Shown one piece after another: positions 11,449 to 23,800 of a stretch of DNA of 64,000 nt. The DNA is from Plenodomus lindquistii. Taxonomy: Eukaryota; Ascomycota; Dothideomycetes; Pleosporales; Leptosphaeriaceae. The notes beneath the pieces are model-generated. The model was not told the origin of the DNA and made no database searches. It was given only the letters and a program-made list of their open reading frames with translations. The stretch spans positions 248,001-312,000 of the forward strand of contig JANUWI010000004.1 in assembly GCA_025504975.1 (NCBI GenBank). The letters are read 5' to 3'. The translations under genes were made by a program, and so were the position numbers. Within the stretch, counting starts at the first letter, position 1; every line of letters begins with the position of its first letter.

Positions 11449-11816
11449 GGCACTGTGGGTCATGTACTATAGTATAGGTTCTGGATATGGGTTGCATGGG
11501 ACGACGGGCTGCGCATGAGCATGGCCCACCTGTCTAGGAACTGAGGAGGTCTTTTGTGGATGGGACAAATCCACGGCTGGTTTCTGGTGCGGCTCATGGG
11601 CTGCTTTTTCTTGTCACGACATTTTGTTCTGCACTGCACTGTGATGTCCGTGTACCTGCATGCTCGTGGATCCATGACGCCACACAGCGGCGGGAGCGTT
11701 GGCTTTTCCGAGACACGACATCAACGCATGATAATTTGGCTTGCCATAGCTCGACTCGCCCCGACGACGCGCCATTGCCCACGCAACAGCCCTCGTCTCG
11801 TCGCGCAGCCTAGGCA
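11449..11816. other. Intergenic NAB2-HEM14
   Basis: No gene seen. Holds the NAB2 3' end and the HEM14 promoter. Confidence 0.6.
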
Positions 11817-13651
11817 ATGCTATTCAGGAGCAGCCATGCGCCGTCGACACTGACCCGTCGCGTCGTCGCTGGCCGACAGCGACACTGCAGGGTGCGCCGC
11901 GTGCAGCCCCTCGTCCACCACCGCAACTACGCCACAGAAGACCAGGCGGCCCCCGAGAGCATCGCCGTCTTTGGTGGGGGCATTGCAGGCCTGTCGAGCG
12001 CATACTTCATCGGCAAGGAATTTCCCCAGGCCAAAATCACAGTCTTCGAGGGCGGCCAGCAGCTGGGCGGCTGGATCCGCACGCAGCGCATCGACCTGGG
12101 CGGCAGCGAAGATGTCGTCTTCGAACAGGGCCCCCGCACCCTCCGCAACTCGACCGTCACCGCGTCGCTCATCCAGGAGCTGGGCCTGGTTGACCAAGTG
12201 CGGTGCACGTACAAGACGCAGCCGGGCGCAAAGAACCGCTACATCTACTATCCCGACCGCCTCAACCGCCTGCCCTCCGAGGTGCCCACCTTGGCCGACG
12301 CTTTCTCGCTATGGCGGTCCGGCATCCTCGCGGGCATCATGGGCATAGCCAGAGACGCAATGACGGAGCCGCGTCCGCATCACTTGATGGACGAAACCAT
12401 CGGCGCCTTCCTCACTCGCCGTATGGACAAGCGCTTGGCCGACAATGTTGTGTCCGCCGGCCTCCACGGCATCTACGCCGGCGACGTGCACCAGCTCTCT
12501 GCACGCACCCTGTTTGGGGTGCCGTGGGCTCTGGAGCGCCGCTACGGCAGTGCCATTGGCGGCTTCTTCAAGATGCACAGCAATCAGGAATTCGCCCAGA
12601 CCATGAGCATCGTGCACCCCTATGACTACGATCTAGCGCAGGCCTTGAACGACGAAATTGACCTCGACGACGACTTTGCCAAGGAACTCAAGGCGGCGGC
12701 CATGTTTACCTTTACAGGCGGATTGCAGATGCTCGTGAGCAGTCTAAAGGACGCCGTGACGAGCAGGGGCAACGTCGAGGTCAAGACCGAAACACCCGTC
12801 CAGGACTTTATCCCTGTGAAAGGAGGGATGGGCGTCAAAGTAATCTCGGGCGTACGTTTCCTCATTCCCCATGAGTCCAGACCATTGCCCCATCCCATAC
12901 TGACAAGACATGCCAGCCCGACTCCGCACCCACAACCGAAACCTTCGACCTCGCCATATCCACCCTCCGCAACCCAGACCTGACCCCCTACGTCACCGTC
13001 CAGACAGTAAACCTCTACTTCGCTACCGAACCCGCCACCCTCCTTCCCGTCCAAGGCTTCGGCTACCTAATCCCCCAATCCATACCCTTTGAGCAAAACC
13101 CCGAGCGCGCCCTCGGTGTAATCTTCGACAGCTACGGTACCTCTGGTCAGGACAGCGCAAAAGGCACCAAAGTCACAGTCATGATGGGTGGACACTGGTG
13201 GGATGGCTACAAGGGCTACCCCACAGAAGAAGAGGGTGTAGAGAATGCGAAGAGTGTATTGCAGAGACATTTGGGAATCAAAGAAGATCCCGTTTTGACC
13301 ATCGCGACCTTATCCAAAGACTGTATCCCACAATACACATTGGGCTATGCCGACCGACTCGCCGAGCTCTCACAGACCTTGTCCTCGGAGTTCAAGGGCA
13401 GGTTGAGGGTTGTAGGCAACCAATTCAACGGTGTGGGCGTCAATGATTGTATTACCGGCGCGTGGAGTCTGGCGAGGGGCTTGAGAGGTAGTGGGTGGAA
13501 AGGACGTAGCTGTGGGCTTGACCGGGCGGTCGATACGAGGGAGTGGAAGGTTGTGCCCAGCAAAGCGGTTACTTATCATGGGCGGAAAGTGAATCTAGAA
13601 CAGGGAGTTGGGGGAACGGGAATGGGCAGGAGGGGAGATGGTGGCGTGTAG
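11817..13651 (+). CDS. HEM14: Protoporphyrinogen oxidase (haem synthesis)
   Basis: FAD enzyme of the mitochondrial inner membrane that oxidises protoporphyrinogen IX to protoporphyrin IX, the next-to-last step of haem synthesis. Exons 11817-12851 and 12917-13651 give 589 residues. An Arg-rich leader (MLFRSSHAPSTLTRRVV) fits mitochondrial import. The dinucleotide-binding motif VFGGGIAGLSSAYF lies near residue 50, followed by GGQQLGGWIRT and FEQGPRTLR, all typical of the family. The C-terminal FAD contact region shows VVGNQFNGVGVNDCITGAW. The loop after DLAISTL is short compared with relatives (STLRNPDLTPYVTVQTVNLYF), just behind the intron, so a small splice-model error there is possible. Confidence 0.92.
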
Positions 13652-14392
13652 GTAGATGTGTAGATGACTTGTGATGGAATATGTAGGCATAGATGAGACA
13701 ATGTAATCCCAAAATGTACATTCAGTATAGAGAAGAATTACAAAGACGACCCCTGCCCTTCTGCAGTAAGACCGTATCTTTTCCATCATCCGACAGGCTT
13801 TCCACAGTCATCTTCAACTTCTTTCATGCCGTCCAGCGTCGCCGCATGTCCAAATTACCACATCCAAGGCCCAAGCTTGATATTCGATCCCATTCTGTGG
13901 TAATGTAGTCCAGACGTTTAGCAACATCTCCGCGTTGTAAACCTTGTCGCCGGGGAAAGCGTACCGGTAACTCGCACAAAGATTATGCTGCACAAATATA
14001 GCGTACGAAGACGTGCTTTATCACGCTGATTGGCAAGCAATCGCAACACAGGGTCTCGACCGCCATGTGTCTGCAATCTCACCCAGACTATCCTTTTCAG
14101 GCGAACAGTGCTTGTGGTGATTCGATCTAGTGATTGGACATGTATACCTATTTAAATCAGACGATAAAGTAGCAGCTTGGGTATTGGATGACGCCAGACT
14201 GGGCAGAAGTTGCATGATCCGCAACCCTGTCGTGCTGCACCACCATGCGATCCTTAACTCGAGATGAACTGCCCATCTTAAGTACCAACATGCGCGGGTG
14301 ATATTCAAGTAACCAATGTACGCTTCATGAAATTGCACCCGTGCACAAGCTGTCATTCCTGATCCTTCAGTCTATCCCAAACCCGAAAACAC
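13652..14392. other. Intergenic HEM14-permease
   Basis: No supported gene or repeat. Probably contains the permease promoter. Confidence 0.5.
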
Positions 14393-16349
14393 ATGGCGAC
14401 AATCGCAGTGTTGAAGAAGTACCTCTGGAGCAATGATTCCCAGGAAAATGTCGACGCATCTCATGTGAGGGGAAAGAACTCGCAAATCGGCGAGCAGATC
14501 TACGTCGATGGACAAGCAGTGTTTCAAGATGGGAACGGAGCGCCAGTCGAGCAAGTGTCCCCTCTGGGATATCATGTCGGCTGGGCGGGCATCCTCTTTC
14601 TCAACGTCAGTCAAATGGTGGGGACTGGTGTTTTTAGCACACGTTAGTAGTCCAGATGTCACCTGCGTCAAACATCCAAGCGGTAGTAGCACTGACCCAT
14701 GATACAGCTGGCTCTATCTTGAGAGCACTCGACAGCGTTGGCTTGAGTCTGCTGTATTGGGTCTTTGGATTCATCATCTCCGCAGGTAGGTCACGACAGT
14801 ATATGTATCAGACCATGGTGCTAACTCCAGGGTAAGCTGCGCTGGCAATTTATCTCGAGTATGCATCGCTTTTCCCGCACCGGTCGGGCGGTCAGGTCAC
14901 CTATCTTGAGCAAGCTTACCCAAAACCCGCCTTCTTCTTCCCGATAACATACGCCTTTTTCACCGTGGCGTTCTCCTTCTCTAGCAGTAATGCTGTCGTT
15001 CTCGCTCGTTACATCTATCGCGCTGCAGGCTACCAAGCTAGCGAATGGGCCAACAAAGGTCTTGCGATGGCTTCGTACAGTTTCCTGGCTTTCCTTTGCT
15101 TAATCTCAACGCGCTGGTCAATGAAGATTATGAACCTGATATCGATTGTCAAACTCATCATCCTCTTGTTCATTGTCATTACTGGGTTCGTGGTGTTGGG
15201 CGGTGGAACCAGAGTGGAGAATCCGAAAGCGAGCTTCCAAAATTCCTTCGACGGCATCACAAACAACGGCAATGACATTGTGAATGCGCTCGTTAGTATC
15301 AACTTTGCATATTCAGGCTATGCAAACGCCTTCAATGTGACCAACGAGATCAGGGTAAAGTTCCATCTGCAAAACAGACTCGTCGTTACCATACTAATCT
15401 TGCTTTGCAGAATCCGTTTCGATCGCTCAAGATAGTCACCCCCATTTCTTTAGTCATTGTCTTCATTCTCTACATTTTGGCAAACGTGGCCTACTTTGCT
15501 GCCGTCCCCGCTGATCAAATCCGCGAATCTGGAGAGCTCACTGCTGCGCTCTTCTTCGAGGCTGTTTTCGGTGCAAAGCATGCTCGCGGATTACCAGCAC
15601 TGGTTGCAGTTTCGGCCGCTGGTAACATCATGGCTGTCATCATCGGGACTACGCGGCAGATTCGCGAGTGCGCGCGTCAAGGCATGCTACCCTGGCCTCA
15701 CATGTGGGCATCCACACGCCCCTTTGGCACACCCTTTGCTCCGATTCTGCTAAAATGGACACTGACATGCATTGTCATCATCGCACTTCCTTTTGGCGAT
15801 GCTTTCGATTTCCTGGTGGACCTGCGGTCATATCCAGATAGTGTTTACATCTTCCTGATGGTTGTTGGTGTGTATTGGCTTCGGCATCAGCGCAACAAGG
15901 CCGGGCTCCCGCCTGCACCCTTTCAAGCGTGGCACTCTGCCCTCATACTGTCAGCAGCAGTTTGCCTCTTCATCCTCATCATGCCGTGGTACCCCCCCGA
16001 AGAGTCCGATGTCAGCTTCTGGTATGCCACCTACTGTGCTGTCGGCGTGGGCCTGTTTGTCGCAATGGCCCTGTACTATTTCCTTTGGATCAAATTGCTA
16101 CCCAAGTGGGGCAACTATCAGGTCCGCACAGAGACTCTGGTCAGCGCTCAGGATGGTAGTGTTACGCACAGATTGAGGAAAGTCAAAAACGACAGAGTTG
16201 AGGAGTGGGATCGTACGCACGATGCCGCGGGCAATGTAACAATCGAGACGGGGGGTGCAACGGAAGCAACGAATGATGGCAATCTCATTCGTAGAGTCAG
16301 AGTCAAAGATACAAAGACACTGAGTTATCAGACGGAGGAAAAGGCATGA
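14393..16349 (+). CDS. MUP1-type amino acid permease (LAT family)
   Basis: Plasma membrane amino acid permease of the yeast Mup1 (high-affinity methionine) type, APC superfamily. Exons 14393-14642, 14708-14785, 14837-15354 and 15411-16349 give 594 residues with about 12 membrane segments. Family features: GWAGILFLNVSQMVGTGVFST as first segment, ALAIYLEYASLFPHRSGGQVTYLEQAYPKP, and the TTRQIRECARQGMLPWP loop. The second intron uses an AAG acceptor at 14836; the CAG six bases earlier would put a TAA in frame. The hydrophilic tail after residue 520 is long and charged. The substrate cannot be read from sequence; methionine, cysteine or another neutral amino acid are candidates. Confidence 0.9.
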
Positions 16350-17057
16350 AAGTCGTCGCTCAGCCACCGAAGCAAAAGATATTCTGACAACGACACACAC
16401 CCCCCCCCCCCCGGTAATACCGTCGAACGCTTTGATAGACTGTAGGTCCAGGATGCGGATATTGGCTCAAACACTGTGATCGAGCGAATACAAGATAAGT
16501 CGCCTAGTTTCTCCTAAAGATTACAGACTAGAGTCCTCTGTACCATGATATCACTCAGCTAAGTGACATCACAGTAGTAGAGTGTCTTTGCGTTTGCGCA
16601 GACTTTCAGATGGAAGAAGCCTGGCGCACCAAGTCAACCAGAGCAGCTTGATATCTGACTATGCACTTAATTCAAACTCATTCAAGCTCATATGTATATA
16701 TCTGGATGCAACCACCTGCGCATTAGTCCTCAATCTCTTAAATTTCAATGACCACCCCTCGGAGCGACATGTTCAGGCTTCTTTTATTGCGGCCAACTGA
16801 CAAGTAGGCAGGTTTGATTAAACGCCCTGCCTAAACTCTACGTTGAAGTCTTACCATATTTCTATCCTCACTCAAACACAACCAACTACCTCAGCGCCGC
16901 AGTAATTCTAGCCACTATGTCTTACCTGTTACTCTATGCATTATATGAACATAATTCAACCAAAAAAAAAAAGAATTCATATACACTAGACAGGCAGTAC
17001 AATATACAAAAAAAGAAACCACCTAGAAGGTGTGTTTGTTGCAGACTTTGCTAATTC
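16350..17057. other. Intergenic, permease to tRNA
   Basis: No gene seen. Contains a C run at about 16400-16412 and A-rich tracts near 16960 and 17008-17014. The latter is a T run in the direction of the tRNA gene. Confidence 0.5.
17008..17014 (-). terminator. Possible Pol III terminator (T7)
   Basis: Seven A on the plus strand, read as a T7 run about 43 bases beyond the 3' end of the tRNA-Lys gene. This is the first strong oligo-T downstream, consistent with RNA polymerase III termination. Confidence 0.5.
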
Positions 17058-17184
17058 AGCCCGACGTGGGGCTCTGTTTATTTGTTAGGACTTGAATCTT
17101 ATTGAACTGAATGAAGGCTTTACGAACCGAACCCACAACCTTGAGATTAAGAGTCTCACGCGCTACCGATTGTGCCAGCCGGGC
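17058..17184 (-). tRNA. tRNA-Lys(CTT), interrupted by 54 bases in the T loop
   Basis: On the minus strand the parts form a full cloverleaf: acceptor GCCCGGC / GTCGGGC (all paired, one G-U), D arm GCAC-AATCGGTA-GCGC (one A-C mismatch), anticodon arm TGAGA-CTCTTAA-TCTCA with anticodon CTT at positions 34-36, variable AGGTT, T stem GTGGG / CCCAC and discriminator T, as in the yeast Lys(CUU) tRNA. The T loop is split: TTCG, then 54 extra bases (17127-17074), then AGC. Without them the tRNA is exactly 73 bases. No canonical intron is present at 37/38. It is either a broken gene or a tRNA with a non-canonical removable insert. Confidence 0.8.
17074..17127 (-). other. 54-base insert within the tRNA-Lys T loop
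   Basis: Read on the minus strand, the insert starts GTTCGTAAAG and ends CTAACAAATAAACAG. It therefore has GT and AG ends, a G at +5 and a CTAAC like fungal branch points, all in 54 bases, the size of a local spliceosomal intron. The first bases repeat the loop (TTCG-GTTCG), so the left border is ambiguous by a base or more. The repeated GTTCG partly restores the internal B box, GTTCGGTTC against GWTCRANNC, with a mismatch only at A58. Confidence 0.75.
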
Positions 17185-18354
17185 TTGCTGTTGCTGTTGC
17201 TTTGATGGAGGAATGGTGGGTTGTATGAGAAATATTGTTGTCAAGGATGGGAACATTGGATAGCACCGTAACGGTCTGAAGAATAAAACAAGCGTATGGC
17301 GAATCTTGATGGGTAGTTTGCCTTCGTCCAACGTTTGTCGCATGAATGCTCCAGTGAAGAATTTTTTTTGGTGATGGACCGTGCGCCCGTTCGCGGGAGG
17401 TGGAGTGGATCCGGGGAACGCGAAAGCACGTGATGTGTCCGCAAAGCAATGGAGAAGTAGAAACACACCTCAAGACTGGCGGGGCTCTCCAAACCGAACA
17501 AGTCCGACTACGATATCGTCCCGAGGCCGTGTTAGGATGCCATACATGGACCGTGGAGGTGTAGGTTTCCCATGGACTGGACTAGACTGCATCAAGCGCA
17601 GTTCGATGATGTGGTCGGATGCTTTACAGCTGGAGGCCTCCGCTGTATGGAATGATCTAAGGCTTGTTTAGCATGTTAGTTGATGCAGATGCGTGGAAGA
17701 TCATGGTTCAGTTTTGGCAGGCTTTGGTCGACTACTCATAAGATATAGTCATGTCGAATTACAGGTCAACGAGGCTATGGGGCCTAAAGACGAGTCGAAA
17801 GTCCATCGAATCGCTATCGAATTGCAGATACACCACAAAGAGGATTGGTTCCCTTTCGGTCGCATAGAAAAGTGCGCAGTCGATAGTAGTGATAGGAAGT
17901 GAAACGTAGCAAAGAATCACAATAACGAGTACACTCAGCTGCCAGCTCCCCTGCTCCTTCCCCAGACGGATGGTGACGTATTCAAAGCGCACAGACCACC
18001 ATTGCTTACACCAGCACCGCGAGCATCTCCTGAAGACCGGTACACAAGTGTCAGGTCTTGCCTGTGAAACCTTGCGGGCTTGCACACGTCTGGTTAAGCT
18101 TTCTCCGTCAGCGTCTAATGCAGGGTTCGCACTGCACATGTCTTGACCAGCTTTACCGAGTTGGCCATGCTTGACGACACGGCTGCCGATGAATGAGGAT
18201 ACGGGATGATATTGATGCAGGTTCCCAATGGCACAAATCAATAATAGTGCACCAATAAGTTCAAGTACTATTAGATTTCTATCGTAACATCGTGATTCGT
18301 ATATCGTGGAAGCGTTGCTCACTCAGGAAATAAACTCGGCAGTGGAAATGCAAT
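17185..18354. other. Intergenic, no supported gene
   Basis: A minus-strand open frame at 17759-18322 has two hydrophobic stretches but no ATG at its beginning and no splice site that would link it to the gene ending at 18355, so it is not called. Confidence 0.45.
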
Positions 18355-19514
18355 TCACCGGTACTCCTCGATGACTTCTCTTCTAACAACACCGGGGGGG
18401 CTTGGTGCTCTCGGCGCAGGCAGACTCAATCTCCGGGTATCAACCTTCACTTCTCTCAAATCGGCCTCTCTCTCTAGCTCCTCCACACTATGGTACGTGC
18501 CGACATGCTTCACCAGGCTTTCCACCGTGCGACAAATCGCATCAACGTCATGACCTTTGTTGCATATTGTGCATGCATACTCGCCGTCTGGAGTGTGACA
18601 TTTGAGCACAAATCGTTGACCCAGACGAAATTCTCTCGTCTCCATGATTTCCGTCTCGTAGCCCTTGTCGATGATGGTCATGGGTGTGCGCTTCCCGATC
18701 ATCCAGAAGTCTTCCGCTGTTACATCAAGATGCACGCCGCATGCAGGACACTGACACGACCCGCCAGGCGCAAATGTTGAAGCTAGCGGCTTGTTTTGCA
18801 CGTACTGGAGATCGAGACTGTAACGGCAGAATAATTGGTCGGGCCCTTCCATTATGACGGTCGAGGCGCGTTGTGGGGGTGCGGCTATGGAACGTTGTGG
18901 AGAGGGAGCACGGATAGAGCCCTGGATCGAGCCATGATTGGAACCCAGTCGTTGTTGTGCTTGACGCATTGCTTCGAGCGATCCGTCTCGCGCCGAATTG
19001 GAAGCTGCGACCAACTTTGCCATATCAGCGCGAGTGAGTTGCCTGTCGTTGTAAAGGGCATCTTGGAGGACATTGATGACTGTTTGCTGGAGGGAGATGA
19101 TCTGAGCTTGGAGTTGGTTTTCGACAATGGCTGGACTCGCATTAGTATGTCGAGTGCAGTAGCATTTACTAATCTCAAGAAGATTTGGCACGTACCATCA
19201 CCCTGCGCAAACCGGTTGCCCATTCTGCCATAACCCTCATCATACGTGCGCTGGATCATCATCGCATCCCGCTCGAAGTTCCTCCCGGGATCATCGCGGC
19301 CACCACCCCCACTCTTCAACCGTTCGATCTCCTGCTGCCTTCCGTCTGCCGCTTGTTGGGCCTTCTCAAACTGCTCGCGGAGTTTTTTGATATCGCCATC
19401 CTGTTTCGAGTCGCGAATCTTCTGTTTGTGAGATTGGCGTCGGTCGTGGATGCGCTCCCAAAGGCCCATGGACGCTGTGAAGGTACCAACTAGGGTCGAA
19501 GCAAGCGTGGCCAT
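18355..19514 (-). CDS. Unknown protein with coiled coil and zinc-finger-like C-terminus
   Basis: Not recognised as a named family. Exons 19514-19196 and 19130-18355 give 364 residues. The first 25 residues are mildly hydrophobic (MATLASTLVGTFTASMGLW), followed by a charged coiled-coil segment (residues 25-75, with EQFEKAQQAADGRQQEIERL), a second helical segment (VENQLQAQIISLQQTVINVLQDALY), a Ser/Pro linker, and a Cys/His-rich domain. The Cys/His part has CQCPACGVHLD at about residue 235 and YACTICNKGHD with HVGTYH about 30 residues later, a layout that could bind one or two zinc ions. The end is Pro/Ser-rich. The intron uses GTACGTG and CCAG sites. Confidence 0.8.
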
Positions 19515-20889
19515 GATGAAGGTTTGCTGGATTGCTGTCAGTCACGCAGCGACTCCAAACCAATCGGCTCTGTAAGTTACCTTCAACTTCTTCTCCTCGA
19601 TCCATGATGCGTAATTCATCTTGACGGTGTTATTGTGGCCACGCACGCGCTCACACGAAACGTAGTCCGAAGACTGATTGAGACTCGATAGATATGTTGA
19701 ATGCGAGACAGGGGCAGACAATTACGAGAGTGAAGGCTAATGAGCCAGTAGCGCAATAGATTTTGTTATTTCTAACGTCTATCTGTCGAGAGTAGGTATG
19801 GTAGGAATTGCGACGTGAACACTCCACACAGACACAAAACGCACTGGCCTTGGTGACCCCTCTATAGGATGACGCACTGTGTTGGGAGCGGCACAGGGTC
19901 TGAGGATCGCCCGTGCATGTTAGGGAAGCCCTGTGATTGCTCCAAATGTCGCGCAATTATCATGAGATGCTGACCGCAAGTTGCACTTTGTGAGCAGCGC
20001 GTTAGCCGATGTTCTGTGACGTCATTGCAGGTTTGCATGACCGCGGGCGGTGCTACACCAAAACTTGATTGTGGGCATGCTCTGTAGAGTACATAGTAGA
20101 ATGTGCTCGAACAAGCCCGGGGAGAATGTATCCCGATTGAGGGCCCTTCCCGTGCGGCTGAAATTGAGACAAAGTGTACCATTCTCTGACAGTCCAAACA
20201 CTCATTTGGGAGTAAAGGCCATCAGTCGATCGATCTCGGCCCCAGATAGCAATCAAGATGCGACACAATCCATGGGCGGAACCGTTTGATGACCCCGTAT
20301 ATCAACTTAAGGTTGTTGGGCGGATGGGCTGTAGCGCTGAGCTGTCATCCAGCGTCGCATGGCATTACATGGACACCCTGGCGAACAACACCCGTTGTCA
20401 ACGGCTCCGCATACTTGAGCTGACATCCTAAACGGTCTGCCTGCGAATAGCCTACTTACGAAGCTATCCTCAGATCGTTGAGCAGTATGAGATTCAAGTG
20501 GAGAGAGAGCTTGGGCCGCCGCGTCCCAGTCTTTCTGGTCTTTGACACTTACGAGGAATGGTGAACAACCTCTCAAGGTCACTCTAGCCATGGGAGTCGG
20601 ACCGATTTCGTTGTCCTGCTCCTAGCTGCATCGCGCTCACTATTTGATGTACAACGGCATCATGGAGAATATGTATTGGAGGTCCATCATAATGGCCATG
20701 GAATGGAAGATCGAGCTATGTTTGATATTGTGAATAGACTCCGACGCGAGAGTGCAGGCGAACTCAATGTGCAGCAGACGCTAGTACTGCAAAGCCTACC
20801 GGTCTGCAACGGCGTACACTACGTCCGCTTATGCCTTTGTGCTTCAGGATGTTCAGCATGGCTCTTACGCAGCAACGACCTTTCAGAAC
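19515..20889. other. Intergenic, no supported gene
   Basis: Short frames on both strands only. Contains a TGACGTCA palindrome at 20017-20024. It holds the 5' side of the minus-strand gene at 18355-19514 and the 3' side of the 5-oxoprolinase. Confidence 0.5.
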
Positions 20890-23800
20890 CTAGGCACTAG
20901 CCTCTGCAGTGCTTTGTCGTCCCGCAATACTCCCACCTCTCCACGCCCCCCTTGGATCTGCCTTTGTCACAACCTGGCTTTCTGCACCCTCCTTGCCCCA
21001 CGCCCCACCACCAGGCGTATGTATGATGATCCTCTCGCCTGGTTGCATGGCCGCCGTATTCTTCGCCCCCAAATTGATGTACTGGAATTCATCTTCTTTC
21101 TTGTCCTGCTCGCCATCGACCTTCTGGCCAGTCGCAATTGCGCGATTGGTCTTGCGTACCCAGATATTCAAACCACACGCTGCTTCTCCCCCACCCTCCA
21201 TACCATACGGATGGTAGACGCGTCTTTCGCTGAGTATGCTGACTTGCACTGGGATGCGGAACTCGATATCGCGAATCACGCCTTCACCACCAACGTGCAT
21301 GCCCTTTCCTGCGCTACCCTCACGTAACGAGAATTCTCGCAGCAGAACTGGATACCGGCGCTCAAATACTTCGCTGTCGGTAATACGGGTGTTCGTCATG
21401 TGAGTGTGTACACCGTTGGTACCGTTCCATGTCGGTCCCGCGCCAGAGCCACCGGCGATGGTCTCGTAGTACCCAAATCCCTTTGTTTCCGTCCTTGCAC
21501 CTGTGCTGCCCGCTTCGGCGAAGGTAGTGCCACCGAAGCCGAATGTGAGGTTATTTGTATCTCCTTGCGATGCAGCACAGGCTTTGAATGCCTTCAGAAC
21601 AACATCTGTGACGCGCTGTGATGTCAACACATTGCCGCCCACCACCGCGGCCGTTGCACTGGGGCTCAGAAAAGAGCGCGGGGGAATCTTGACGTGAATC
21701 GGTGCCAGACATCCTTGGTTCAGCGGGATGTCTTCGCTGATGAGGCAACGGAGGCAGTAGATGATTGCGGAATATGTGACGGCTTCCGGGGCGTTGATAT
21801 TGCCGTATACTTCAGGACCGGTGCCTGTGAAGTCGAAGACGGCCTCCCCCTTCTCGGGATCGATGGTAATCTTCAGTCGAATCGGACTACCGTCGTCCAT
21901 GAACTCTTCTGCAGAGAGGTCTTGGCCTTCGAAGCGCTTGTAGACGTCTTTGAGTAGTGTACGAACGGACTGTTCGGCGTTGGCTTGGATAGACGTCATG
22001 TAGAATTTTACGACTTGCTCGCCGTAGTCGGACATGAGCGTGCTAATCAAGTTGATACCTTTCTGGTTCGCAGCAACTTGCGCTTTAAGGTCGTTGATGT
22101 TGTCGCTCAGACAACGCGTGCCAGAGCAACCTGGGTATTGACCGGGTTCATCAAGCAATAACTCGACCACTCTCTTCTCGTTGAAGTGGCCCTCTGAGAC
22201 AAGTTTCTCAGACTTGATGGCTGCGCCTTCTTGAAACAACTCCTTGGAAGCGGGAGGCATAGAGCCGGGCAAAATACCGCCTATATCTGCATGATGGGCA
22301 CGAGACGCCACGTAGAAAATGATGTTGTCGCCAGAAAAGGCGGGGGTGATGACCGTAATGTCTGGAAGATGAGTGCCGCCAAACATGGGGTGATTGGACA
22401 TCAGCACATCGCCCTTCTTCAGCTTACCTTTCCAGATGGCGGCTTGTTTGCGAACGCAGGTAGACATGCTACCGAGATGGACAGGCAGATGAGGAGCTAT
22501 AAGTATCATCAGCTATGCAAATGTGCCATCGATGAAGAGACTGACCGTTTGCGACCAGGCCCCCGTTCTCGTCGAAGAGCGCGCATGAGTAGTCCAGACG
22601 CTCCTTCACGTTTGTAGAAACACTCGTCTTCTGCAGTGCTCGACCCATCTGCTCTGCAATCGCCATGAATCGATGCGCAAAGATACTAAGCAGGATTGGA
22701 TCAACCTCTTTTGTGCCAATAGGCTTTTCCAGTCCATCGCTCTCACCAATATTGATCACGACATGCGTGTTGAGCACAAGGGCAGTAGCACTTGGTGTGA
22801 CAACGATAGTCTGCGTACCATCTGCAATGATGGCAGGGCCCTTGATCCGATCACCAATATCCAAGTCCTCGAGCTTGTAGATAGACGTATCTTGCCGACC
22901 TCCTTCGAAGAAGACTTTACGGCTGTCGTATCGCTTTGCATCGCTAGGAAGATCTTTGGGCGTGATCTCCTTCAGCTGTTTGTCAACTGTCTTCTCAAGT
23001 CCTTGGAACGTCTTCCCGATGCCACGGGCGCGTACATCATCAACGATGATATCGCGATCGGGCAGCGTGAATCCGAATTCTTGATCATGCTGTTTAACGA
23101 AAGCTTTGCCAAACGCCCACTCATCGCCGTTGTACTGTTTCAATGCTTCTTCTTTCGTCGGCTTTACAATCATGAGCGCTGATTCGGTACCCCGATATCT
23201 CAAGTTGAGATACTCTTCAAAGTGTATATCCTCTTCCCGGAAGCCCTGCTCCTTGAGTGTAGCAGTCGATTTGCTCTTGAGATCCGCCATCTTGGCTTTC
23301 AAGTAATCTCTTACATCATTCTCGTCAGACCAGACCTTGGATTCTGGTTCTTGTCGCTCGTCCACTACATCGGCCAGAGCCATACCATATGCAGATAGAA
23401 CAGAAGAATATCGATGAATGAGGATCTGTGACACACCAAGTGCTTCGGCGATTGCAACTGCGTGCTGCCCGCCCGCACCACCAAATGTCGCGAGCCTATG
23501 CTTTGACGTATCGTGCCCCCGCGCCTCTGTCAGACTGCGGATGGGTCGGGTCATTGTCTCGTTTGCAATCTTGATGAAGCCATTCGCGATTTCATCCAGC
23601 GACATTTCCTTCTCCTTGTTACCGCCAGTTACCTCCTGATTGATTTGTTGCGCCAACTCCTTGAACAGTTTCTCGCTGGCCTCTGCATCGAGCCCCTCGT
23701 CTTCGTTTTTACCGAAGATTTTGGGAAAGAAGTCTGGAAGCAAACGACCAAGGAAGAGGTTCGCATCCGTGATTGTTAGTGGGCCACCCTTGCGGTAACA

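Noticed and set aside
17759..18322. Minus-strand open frame with two hydrophobic stretches
   Set aside because: No ATG at its start, no splice link to the gene ending at 18355, and no family resemblance.
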